Positions 27,319 to 37,332 of a stretch of DNA of 64,000 bases are shown here, one piece after another (positions within the stretch are counted from its first letter, which is position 1; each line of letters starts with the position of its first letter). Below the pieces are notes generated by a model. It saw only the letters and a program-made list of their open reading frames with translations, was not told the DNA's origin and did not search any database. This DNA is from Nocardioides lianchengensis. Its GTDB lineage: Bacteria > Actinomycetota > Actinomycetes > Propionibacteriales > Nocardioidaceae. Position numbers and translations under genes: made by a program. The DNA is taken from the NCBI RefSeq assembly GCF_900101465.1, contig NZ_FMZM01000005.1:101384-165383 (forward strand), read 5' to 3'.

Positions 27319-27720
27319 ATGGGGACCGTGGTGGTCGGGTACGTGCCGAAGCCGGAGGGCGAGGCCGCCCTCACGAAGGCGATCGAGGAGGCGAGGCTCC
27401 GCGGCACCAAGCTGGTCGTCGTCAACTCCCACCGGGGCGGTCAGGACTTCGACGCCGACGCCGCCCGCCGGGCCGAGTCCGAGATGGACGCCGTCAAGGC
27501 CAAGCTGGACGCGGCCGGGGTGGAGCACGACCTGCGACAGCTGGTGCGCGGCTTCGAGCCGGCCGAGGACCTCATCTCGATCGCCGAGGCCAACGACGCC
27601 GAGCTGATCGTCATCGGCCTCCGTCGCCGCTCGCCGGTCGGCAAGCTGATCCTCGGGAGCAACGCCCAGCGGATCCTGCTCGACGCGCACTGCCCGGTGC
27701 TGGCCGTCAAGGCCGACTGA
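27319..27720 (+). CDS. Universal stress protein family protein
   Basis: The 133-residue UspA-fold protein starts with a short strand (TVVVGYVPKPEG) and has the C-terminal ATP-binding signature G-2x-G-9x-G(S/T) in a near form: GLRRRSPVGKLILGSNAQRILLDAHCPVLAV. Single-domain Usp proteins usually act in dormancy or stress adaptation. AAGGGA lies 9 nt before ATG 27319. A 16-bp palindrome occupies its leader. Confidence 0.9.
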   Translation: MGTVVVGYVPKPEGEAALTKAIEEARLRGTKLVVVNSHRGGQDFDADAARRAESEMDAVKAKLDAAGVEHDLRQLVRGFEPAEDLISIAEANDAELIVIGLRRRSPVGKLILGSNAQRILLDAHCPVLAVKAD

Positions 27721-27866
27721 CTCCTCACCCCGACTGGTTCAGTCCACCACCCCAGGTTCGGCCGAAGCAAAGCCCTTGACCTCCGGCGTTCGCCAGGATG
27801 ACGGTCCCGGGCCGGGTCCGCACGTGACCGTACGGCGCCGGACGTCGACGGCTGGGGGGCCTGGGG

Positions 27867-28064
27867 TTGAGTCGTGCGCGCACGGACGCGACGGTGCTGG
27901 GCCTGCTGGCGACCGTCCTCTCGGTCGGGGCCCACGCCTACTTCCGTGACCTCGGGACGGTCCTCGGCTACAAGGACGCCGTCTCGCACCTGATCATCGG
28001 CCGCCGGGTCGTCGTCGGCCAGACCACCGGCTTCGGCCAGCTGGGCGGCACCTGCTCCCGCTGA
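27867..28064 (+). pseudogene. Remnant of a membrane protein gene (N-terminal fragment)
   Basis: TTG 27867 to TGA 28062-28064 encodes 65 residues with one hydrophobic helix (LGLLATVLSVGAHAYF), then YKDAVSHLIIGRRVV and TTGFGQLGG. That combination resembles the start of large actinobacterial multi-pass proteins (glycosyltransferase 39-like), where GQLGG is followed by VWLPLPH. Here it is cut to GGTCSR and a stop, and no continuation is found in any frame before 28253. I read it as a decayed 5' fragment; a genuine small membrane protein cannot be excluded. Confidence 0.45.
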
Positions 28065-28252
28065 CCTGGTCACCGCCCAGGAGCGGGCCGCCATCGCCGT
28101 ACGCCGCGACGCCGCCCGCGAGGCCGCCGCCTGCCGGGGCCTCCCGTCCCGCGCCGTTCCCCGGCCCGCCCCGACCGGCACGACCCCGGCGCCTTCGGGT
28201 CCGGCCTCGCCGGCTGAGCGCCGACCGGTCGCCCTGCGGCAGGATGGCGGCC

Positions 28253-28825
28253 ATGGCGATCCACATCACCGGCGACGACGCCGCCGACCAGGTGCTGACC
28301 GACGACCCCTTCGCGCTGCTCGTCGGGATGATGCTCGACCAGCAGTACCCCATGGAGCACGCCTTCCGGGGTCCGGCGAAGGTGCTGGACCGCTTCGGCA
28401 CGCTGGAGCCGGCGCGGATCGCGGCGGCCGACCCGGAGGAGTTCGCGGCGCTGTGCTCGACCCCGCCGGCGATCCACCGGTTTCCGGGCTCGATGGCCGC
28501 GCGGCTGCAGGAGCTCGCCCGCCTCGTCGAGGAGGAGTACGACGGCCGCACCGAGCGCCTGTGGACCGAGGCGACCAGCGGCAAGGACCTGCTGAGGCGG
28601 GTCATGGCCCTGCCGGGCTTCGGCAAGCAGAAGGCCCAGATCTTCGTGGCGCTGCTGGCCAAGCAGCTCGACGTACGCCCGGAGGGGTGGGACGCGGTCG
28701 TGGGGGACTACTCGCTGGAGGGTCACCGGTCGGTCGCGGACGTGGTCGACCCGGCGAGTCTGCAGAAGGTGCGGGACTTCAAGAAGCAGAAGAAGGCGGC
28801 GGCCAAGGCGCAGGCCGCCGGCTGA
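28253..28825 (+). CDS. HhH-GPD superfamily base excision repair protein
   Basis: The 190-residue protein is the compact HhH-GPD form found in actinobacteria: DPFALLVGMMLDQQYPMEHAFRGPAKVLDRFG (helical start), then the helix-hairpin-helix MALPGFGKQKAQIFVALLAKQ and the VVGDYSLEGHRSVADV region, with a Lys/Ala-rich tail. The catalytic Lys is not obvious, although Asp in VVGDYS is placed like the GPD aspartate. No FeS cysteines follow. It probably binds or excises damaged bases. ATG 28253 is chosen because CAGGAT ends 7 nt upstream; ATG 28244 is an alternative. Confidence 0.82.
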   Translation: MAIHITGDDAADQVLTDDPFALLVGMMLDQQYPMEHAFRGPAKVLDRFGTLEPARIAAADPEEFAALCSTPPAIHRFPGSMAARLQELARLVEEEYDGRTERLWTEATSGKDLLRRVMALPGFGKQKAQIFVALLAKQLDVRPEGWDAVVGDYSLEGHRSVADVVDPASLQKVRDFKKQKKAAAKAQAAG

Positions 28826-28830
28826 GCGGG

Positions 28831-29034
28831 TCAGGCGACCGACTCGAAGCCCCGCGGGTCGTCCGGCACGACGCGCTGGGCGTAGTGGACGACGTGTTCC
28901 ACCTCGCGGGCCCGGGCCAGCTGCCAGCCGGCCTCGACGGCCGTGGACCGGCACGGGTACTCACCGACGACGGCACGCCCGGCGAGCACGACCCACCGTC
29001 CGTCGACCTGCATCGTCTCGATCCTCTGGCTCAA
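28831..29034 (-). CDS. Small conserved protein, DUF2188-like (67 aa)
   Basis: ATG 29034 encodes 67 residues, MSQRIETMQVDGRWVVLAGRA and STAVEAGWQLARAREVEHVVH, resembling the short beta-alpha-beta proteins annotated as DUF2188: a strand of the query value, a spacer, then a helix of Ala/Glu. The family assignment is tentative. It ends 5 bp from the convergent HhH-GPD gene and is divergent from rpoD. Confidence 0.6.
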   Translation of the reverse strand: MSQRIETMQVDGRWVVLAGRAVVGEYPCRSTAVEAGWQLARAREVEHVVHYAQRVVPDDPRGFESVA

Positions 29035-29105
29035 CGGGTCCCCCCCAGGACTCAGCTGTGACTTCCGAACCCCGAGATGGGCGGCGAGTACCCACCCTGC
29101 CCATG

Positions 29106-29121
29106 CGTCACACGTGTGACG
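29106..29121. promoter_or_regulatory. Perfect 16-bp palindrome upstream of rpoD
   Basis: CGTCACACGTGTGACG lies 169 bp before the rpoD start, in a 255-bp gap shared with the divergent 67-aa gene. It has the form of a dimeric regulator site; the regulator is unknown. Confidence 0.55.
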
Positions 29122-29289
29122 TCATCGGACGCCCGCGGAACGACGCGGCGACGACGCGCAGACGGCCGACCGGGTGGCGATACGCGTACCTCAGGGGGCC
29201 CGTGGCAGAATGTGACTGCGGCTCTTGACGTGACCGGGCCTGGCCGCGCCCATGAGTCAATTCTGACGCTCTGCTGACGAGAGGTGTAC

Positions 29290-30702
<1,413 letters not shown>

Positions 30703-30721
30703 TCGGTCGGGTCGCTCGCCG

Positions 30722-30910
30722 GTGGGGTTCCGTGACCGCTGGCGAGCGATCCCGCTCGGCGAGCGCGTCGAGATCGCGTCGACGGTCCTGTGCGTGGCCG
30801 TCGCCTACGTCACCCTCGTCCGGTACGACGACGGCTGGCGGGTCTGGCTGCCGCAGGCCGCGGCGCTGCTGCTCTGCCTGCGCCTGGCCTGGCGCCGGCT
30901 GCGGCACTGA
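30722..30910 (+). CDS. Small membrane protein (62 aa)
   Basis: GTG 30722, 19 bp after rpoD, encodes MGFRDRWRAIPLGERVEIASTVLCVAVAYVTLV and a second hydrophobic stretch LPQAAALLLCLRLAWRRLRH: two predicted membrane helices with a basic end. Family unknown. Codon use is coding-like and it may be cotranscribed with rpoD. No clear ribosome-binding site precedes the start. Confidence 0.5.
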   Translation: MGFRDRWRAIPLGERVEIASTVLCVAVAYVTLVRYDDGWRVWLPQAAALLLCLRLAWRRLRH

Positions 30911-30957
30911 GGAACCTTCCGGTCGCCGCGGGGCGGGGGAGCGAGCAGCATCGGGGG

Positions 30958-32226
30958 ATGACTCCTCGACTCGCGCTCGCCATCGCCGCCGGGCTGGTCG
31001 TCTCCCTGCTGGGTACGACGCCGCCGGCCACCGCCGATCCCGCACCCGCCGCGCTGCCATCCACCGCGGTGGCGATGGGTGACAGCTTCATCAGCGGCGA
31101 GGGGGCGGGCGACTACGACGCGGTCGTCGACCAGTCGGGCGTGACCCAGGCCTTCCCGGGCTGGGACAGCCCGAACAGCAACCCGTACTTCTGCCACCGC
31201 TCGCCGCACGCCTCCATCGCCGTGGCCGACCTGCCCGGCATCGACCAGCGGGTCAACCTGGCCTGCTCGGGCGCCCAGCCGGGCGACATCGCGAATCCGT
31301 CGTCGGCTCGCGAGTCCGGCCGCACGGTCGCCGCGCAGCTCGACCAGCTGCGCCAGGTCGCCCAGACCGGCGACGTCGACCTGGTCCTGGTCGGGCTGGG
31401 CTCCAACAACTCCCACTTCACCTTCGGGACCGTGGCCGCCGAGTGTGCGGGCCGCTTCGTCGGTGACGGCTACACGGGCTGGTGGGAGGTCTGGATCGAC
31501 GTCATCAACTGGGTGACCGGTGCCGAGCTCAACGAGGACCCGTGCACCGACGCCGACCTGGCCAGCCCCGAGCAGCTCACCGCGGCCCAGGCCGACACCA
31601 CGGCCGCCGTCCGGCAGATCCTCGACGTGCTCGACGAGGTCGACGCCGACGGCCAGCACCGTGTCGTGCTCCAGGACTACATCAACCCGCTGGCGCCGTC
31701 GTACGCCGCCGACTACCTCGAGGAGGACGGCCGCGACGACGAGCGCGACAAGTACCGGGCCCTGGTCGACGAGCGGTACGCCGCCGGCTGCCCGGCCGAC
31801 GTCGCCTCGCTCGCGCCCGCCCACCGCTTCTCGCAGGGCCTCGGCCACCTGGTCGGCGGCGTGGCGAGCACACTGCAGGCGGAGCGTCCCGGCGTCGACG
31901 TGACCTACCTGAACGTGCAGGCCGCCTTCGACGGTGCCCGCCTCTGCGAGCAGCCGGGGAGCCCGGGCAACGCCCTGGCGACGCCGCTGCGGGTCATGGA
32001 CGGGCCGACCGGCGTCAAGGTCGAGAGCTTCGGTCCGTTCGACAAGCTGGACATCAAGCGGGTCACCGACACCTGCTCGGACTACTACCAGACCTGCCAG
32101 GAGTCGTGGCACCCGAACGCGAGCGGTCACCAGGTCCTCGGCCAGTGCCTGTCGGCGGCCTGGACCCGCGGCGGTACGGCACTGACCTGCAGCCGTCAGC
32201 CGGACGGCTCGGTCCTGGTGCCCTGA
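30958..32226 (+). CDS. Secreted SGNH/GDSL-family hydrolase
   Basis: The 422-residue protein starts with a signal peptide (RLALAIAAGLVVSLLGTTPPATA). SGNH blocks are visible: GDS in VAMGDSFISGEGAGD (Ser43), CSGAQPGD (block II Gly region), GLGSNNSHF (Asn of block III) and ESWHPNASGH near the C-terminus (catalytic His). Such exported enzymes hydrolyse acyl esters of lipids or sugars. About eight Cys residues may form disulfides outside the cell. GGGGG lies directly before ATG 30958. The next gene is also exported. Confidence 0.88.
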   Translation: MTPRLALAIAAGLVVSLLGTTPPATADPAPAALPSTAVAMGDSFISGEGAGDYDAVVDQSGVTQAFPGWDSPNSNPYFCHRSPHASIAVADLPGIDQRVNLACSGAQPGDIANPSSARESGRTVAAQLDQLRQVAQTGDVDLVLVGLGSNNSHFTFGTVAAECAGRFVGDGYTGWWEVWIDVINWVTGAELNEDPCTDADLASPEQLTAAQADTTAAVRQILDVLDEVDADGQHRVVLQDYINPLAPSYAADYLEEDGRDDERDKYRALVDERYAAGCPADVASLAPAHRFSQGLGHLVGGVASTLQAERPGVDVTYLNVQAAFDGARLCEQPGSPGNALATPLRVMDGPTGVKVESFGPFDKLDIKRVTDTCSDYYQTCQESWHPNASGHQVLGQCLSAAWTRGGTALTCSRQPDGSVLVP

Positions 32227-32260
32227 TTGCCAGGGCCGCGGCGAGGGCGCACCCTGAGGG

Positions 32261-32815
32261 ATGACCACCTTCAGCGCCCTCCGCCACGCGACCGTCGTGG
32301 CGACCGCACTGCTGTCCGGCCTGGCCGTGGCCGCACCGGCGGTCGCCGAGCGAGGCGCCTATCCGGACCCGGCCGACACCCAGGCGTCCCTCACCGACAT
32401 CCGGGAGGTCCGCGTCGCACACGGGGCCGAACGGGTGACAGTCGCGGTCGGGTTCACCGACCTCCGGGCCACCTCGGACGGTGGGCCGTCCGGTCTGACG
32501 GTCTTCCTCGACGCGAACCCCGACCGCCGGGGTCCCGAGCTCGCGCTGGTCACGGGGCTGCAGGAGGGCACCGACTACCAGCTGCTCCGGGTGCGCCGGT
32601 GGAAGCTGGTGGGGGAGCCGCTCACCTGCGACCACTCGGTGCGGCTCCGTCCGGCCCGGGACCTCGCCCGGGTCCGGGTGGCCCGGTCGTGCCTGCGCGA
32701 CCCGGAGCGGATCCGGGTCGCCGTACGGATGGTCGACCAGTACGACGGGTCGCACCCGGTGACCGACTGGTTCCGGGGCCCGCGGCGCTACACGCCCTGG
32801 TTGTCGGGCGCCTGA
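32261..32815 (+). CDS. Secreted protein of unknown function (184 aa)
   Basis: The signal peptide is clear (MTTFSALRHATVVATALLSGLAVAAPAVA). The mature part (about 155 residues) is beta-rich and Arg-rich with two Cys (LTCDHS and RSCLRDP) that could pair. I do not recognise a family. It follows the secreted hydrolase by 34 bp, which suggests one transcript. Confidence 0.75.
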   Translation: MTTFSALRHATVVATALLSGLAVAAPAVAERGAYPDPADTQASLTDIREVRVAHGAERVTVAVGFTDLRATSDGGPSGLTVFLDANPDRRGPELALVTGLQEGTDYQLLRVRRWKLVGEPLTCDHSVRLRPARDLARVRVARSCLRDPERIRVAVRMVDQYDGSHPVTDWFRGPRRYTPWLSGA

Positions 32816-32833
32816 GCCCGGGCGGACGGTCCG

Positions 32834-33673
32834 TCAGCCGGTCGCGACCAGCACGACCGCGGTCGCGCAGAGGGCCAGCCCGGCCGCCTGCAGCGGGTGC
32901 ACGCGCTCGCGCAGCAGCGTGGCCGCGAGGAGCACGGTGACGGCGGGGTAGAGCGAGGTGATGACGGCAGCCACCGTCAGGTGGCCGCCGCGGGTCGCGA
33001 CCTGGAACAGCCCGGTGGCGATCGCGCCGAGCACCCCGCTCACGACGCCGGCCCAGGCCCAGCGGGTGCTCGGCACCCACGGGGCGCGCAGCAGCAGGGC
33101 GACCCCGACGATGACGACCCCGGCGAGCAGCTGGTTGAGCGCCAGGGGCAGCAGCCCGGCCCCCTCGGAGACCTGGGCCAGCGCCGCGAACAGGGTCCCG
33201 AAGCCGAGGCCGGCCAACAGGCCGTCGACGGCGCCCGAGGAGCGCGGCGAGCTCGGTCCGGTCGGCTCCCCGGAATCTCGCGCGACCAGCCAGATCGCCG
33301 GGAGGGCAAGCACGATGCCGAGCCCGGTGACCGGGCCGGGTCGCTCTCCGCTCACGAGGCCGACCACCACCGGCACCAGTACGGCGCCGACGCCGGAGAC
33401 CGGGGCCACGACGCCCATCCGGCCGGAGGAGAGCCCGCGGTAGAGGAACGCCGTACCGAGGCCGTTGCCGACCCCCGCGGCGACCGCCCAGACCAGGTCG
33501 TCGTGGGTAGGGGAGCCGCCGACGAAGGGGACCGCCAGCAGCACCAGGGCGCCGCCGCCGAGTTGGGCGGTGAGGGCGACGGACCAGGCGCTGGCGCGCT
33601 GGGAGACGAGTCCGCCGTTGAAGTCCGCCAGGCCGTACGCCGCCGCGGCGACGAGCGAGAGGAGCACGCTCAC
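32834..33673 (-). CDS. EamA/DMT superfamily permease
   Basis: The 279-residue protein has about ten hydrophobic helices in two EamA repeats (LLSLVAAAAYGLADFNGGLVSQRA and GLLAGLGFGTLFAALAQVSEGAG). The end of the second repeat carries the usual AVITSLYPAVTVLLAATLLRERVHPLQAAGLALC. Drug/metabolite transporters export amino acids or other metabolites; substrate unknown. GTG 33673. It is convergent with the secreted-protein gene, 18 bp away. Confidence 0.9.
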   Translation of the reverse strand: MSVLLSLVAAAAYGLADFNGGLVSQRASAWSVALTAQLGGGALVLLAVPFVGGSPTHDDLVWAVAAGVGNGLGTAFLYRGLSSGRMGVVAPVSGVGAVLVPVVVGLVSGERPGPVTGLGIVLALPAIWLVARDSGEPTGPSSPRSSGAVDGLLAGLGFGTLFAALAQVSEGAGLLPLALNQLLAGVVIVGVALLLRAPWVPSTRWAWAGVVSGVLGAIATGLFQVATRGGHLTVAAVITSLYPAVTVLLAATLLRERVHPLQAAGLALCATAVVLVATG

Positions 33674-33707
33674 GCGCTCACCCTGGCACAGCGCTCACCC
33701 GGAGACG

Positions 33708-33742
33708 CCGAAGGCCCCGGACACGGGGTCCGGGGCCTTCGG
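33708..33742 (-). terminator. Terminator hairpin after the DUF7455 gene
   Basis: A perfect 15-bp GC-rich stem (33708-33722 with 33728-33742) and 5-nt loop lie 20 bp past the stop of the small minus-strand gene at 33763. Confidence 0.85.
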
Positions 33743-33762
33743 TGAAGTTCGTCGCGGTGCGG

Positions 33763-33987
33763 TCAGTCGGCGGCAGGGGAGGGCGTGGACCCACCCAGCT
33801 TGTGGGTCTCGTCGACCACGTTGGCCGCGATCTCCTTCAGCTTGTCACCGTGCTCACGGGCGTGGTGCGCGCAGAACAGGAGCTCGCCGCCGGACTGGAG
33901 CTCCACGCGGAGGTAGGCCTGCGCGCCACACCGGTCGCAGCGGTCGACTGCGGTGAGCGGCGTGCTCGGGGCAACTGCAGTGTTCAC
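33763..33987 (-). CDS. DUF7455-type small zinc-ribbon-like protein (74 aa)
   Basis: The actinobacterial family motif LTAVDRCDRCGAQAYLRVELQSGGELLFCAHHAREHGDKL is present, with a CxxC pair and a CxxH pair that could hold zinc. Function is unknown. I chose GTG 33987 because GAGG lies a few nt upstream and the SigR-type promoter at 34021-34048 predicts a start near 34014, which excludes longer versions beginning at 34041. Cys-rich proteins under a thiol-stress sigma factor are often redox-responsive (inferred). It is followed by a terminator. Confidence 0.85.
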   Translation of the reverse strand: MNTAVAPSTPLTAVDRCDRCGAQAYLRVELQSGGELLFCAHHAREHGDKLKEIAANVVDETHKLGGSTPSPAAD

Positions 33988-34020
33988 TTCGGCCTCATCT
34001 CTGATCATCGGTGTCTTGCA

Positions 34021-34048
34021 CAACGTAGCGGTGGGCTTCAAGATTCCC
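34021..34048 (-). promoter_or_regulatory. SigR-type ECF promoter of the DUF7455 gene
   Basis: On the minus strand GGGAAT (34048-34043), 17 bp, then CGTTG (34025-34021): the same elements and spacing as the sigB promoter at 11408-11436. The predicted start near 34014 is 25-30 nt before GTG 33987. Confidence 0.75.
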
Positions 34049-34474
34049 GCCGGATCGTGGTGCCCGACACGTCATCCCATCACGGACAGTCGTTCCCCGC
34101 TGGCGGGTTTCCCATGCCCTGGACAACGATGTCCGGGACCGAAGGTCACTCTCCGCGGTTGAGACCTGGTGCCTCATCCAGTCTGACGTGGAACAGGCGT
34201 CGCCGAGATGCGTTTTCCCGAACCCGAGTCCGATCGTGTCCACATCGTGACGTCACCCACGCCGGTGGTGCTGCTGTGCGTGTTGCTGCCGGTGGAGCGG
34301 TGCTGCTGGGTTGAGCCTCTGGGGAAGTGGTGCCCACCGTAGACCCGTCGTACTCCTCGGAGGAGCAGGCGTGCCTGCACCGTCCATCGGCGTGTCGCAG
34401 GTAGATTCGGAGCAGTTCCACCACTCGGATTTCCTCCGTGTTTCACGTCCGTTGTTCCGACCAGGAGTCCCGTC
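34049..34474. other. Intergenic region upstream of the topoisomerase B-subunit gene
   Basis: About 425 bp with no convincing gene. It contains a small dyad GGACA-ACGA-TGTCC (34131-34144), the palindrome GTGACGTCAC (34247-34256) and a -10-like TAGATT (34402-34407). The last would start transcription near 34414, about 60 nt before the topoisomerase start. CAGGAG stands at 34462-34467. Confidence 0.4.
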
Positions 34475-36538
<2,064 letters not shown>

Positions 36539-36644
36539 GCTCGGCGTCCGGACGATTCACCGGCAGGCCGGCGGAGCGTGGGCAACCGACGGTGCAGGAC
36601 GACGGGTGCCAGCTCACCGTCGCCCGGGGCAGGTGACCCGGCCC

Positions 36645-37136
36645 TCAGACCAGGCGATCGAGCAGGCCGGTGTCGACGTCGTACAGGAAGCCGCCGACCT
36701 CGACGGAGTCGGGGACGAGGGGGTGGCTGAGCACCTTGCGGACGTCCATCTCCAGGGCGCGGCGCTGGTCGTCGACGACGTGGAAGCGGTGCCAGGAGGC
36801 GTCGACGCCGGCGGACTCGGAGATCCGGTCGCGGATGACCTCCTCGGAGTTGCTCGCCACGGCGCAGCGGGTGTGAGGGACCACCAGGACGCGCTGGACG
36901 TTGAGCAGGTGGACGCCGAGGACGAGCGCCTCGAGGGCGGCCTCGGTGACCCGGCCGCCCGGGTTGCGGAAGATCTTGGCATCGCCGGGCTTCAGCCCGA
37001 TCATGCCGAGCGGGTCGATCCGCGAGTCCATGCAGGTCACGATGGCGACGCCGGCGCGGGCGACGCCGTCGAACCCGCCGTAGGCGAAGTCGGAGGCGAA
37101 GTCACGGTTGGCAGCGAGAAGGTCGTCGAAGGCCAC
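36645..37136 (-). CDS. Beta-class carbonic anhydrase
   Basis: The 163-residue enzyme interconverts CO2 and bicarbonate. Zinc ligands are Cys35 (in CMDSR), His88 and Cys91 (in HTRC); Asp37 and Arg39 form the usual catalytic dyad. RNPGGRVTEAAL and the C-terminal VGGFLYDVDTGLL fit the short type II beta-CA of actinobacteria. GTG 37136 is preferred because TACGCT ends 7 nt upstream (leaderless). Imperfect palindromic repeats lie on its upstream side. Confidence 0.92.
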   Translation of the reverse strand: MAFDDLLAANRDFASDFAYGGFDGVARAGVAIVTCMDSRIDPLGMIGLKPGDAKIFRNPGGRVTEAALEALVLGVHLLNVQRVLVVPHTRCAVASNSEEVIRDRISESAGVDASWHRFHVVDDQRRALEMDVRKVLSHPLVPDSVEVGGFLYDVDTGLLDRLV

Positions 37137-37143
37137 GCACCGC

Positions 37144-37149
37144 AGCGTA
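37144..37149 (-). promoter_or_regulatory. Leaderless -10 box (TACGCT) for carbonic anhydrase
   Basis: On the minus strand TACGCT is followed by 7 nt and GTG 37136, with no Shine-Dalgarno sequence. Confidence 0.5.
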
Positions 37150-37166
37150 GCGAGATGCCTCCGGGC

Positions 37167-37303
37167 GGCGGTGAGCAGTCCACCGATCCGGCCGGTGAAC
37201 CCGTGGCTCACCCACCGCCGGTACGGCGGGTCGCCACGAATCGCCGTACCGACGGTGCAGGATCCACCGGTCGGGCCCGTCGGACGGTGGACTACTCACC
37301 GCC
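37167..37303. repeat. Nested inverted-repeat element (REP-like, type D)
   Basis: Outer 19-bp arms at 37167-37185 and 37285-37303 match with one mismatch (GGCGGTGAGCAGTCCACCG type). An inner perfect pair CGGTACGGCG (37219-37228) / CGCCGTACCG (37242-37251) makes a cruciform-like element between the carbonic anhydrase and MFS genes. CCGACGGTGCAGGA in it also occurs at about 36587 on the other side of the carbonic anhydrase gene. Confidence 0.75.
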
Positions 37304-37332
37304 GGACCGGGGTCGGCGGGGAGCGGGTGCGA

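Noticed and set aside
27776..27799. Promoter TTGACC with CAGGAT before the gene remnant
   Set aside because: The spacer is only 12 bp, too short for a sigma-70 promoter.
28065..28252. C-terminal part of the membrane-protein remnant
   Set aside because: No frame continues the expected membrane helices; the Ala/Arg-rich translations look like noise.
33988..34243. Longer starts or an 82-codon minus-strand ORF upstream of the DUF7455 gene
   Set aside because: The SigR-type promoter predicts a start near 34014, and these frames lack family sequence.
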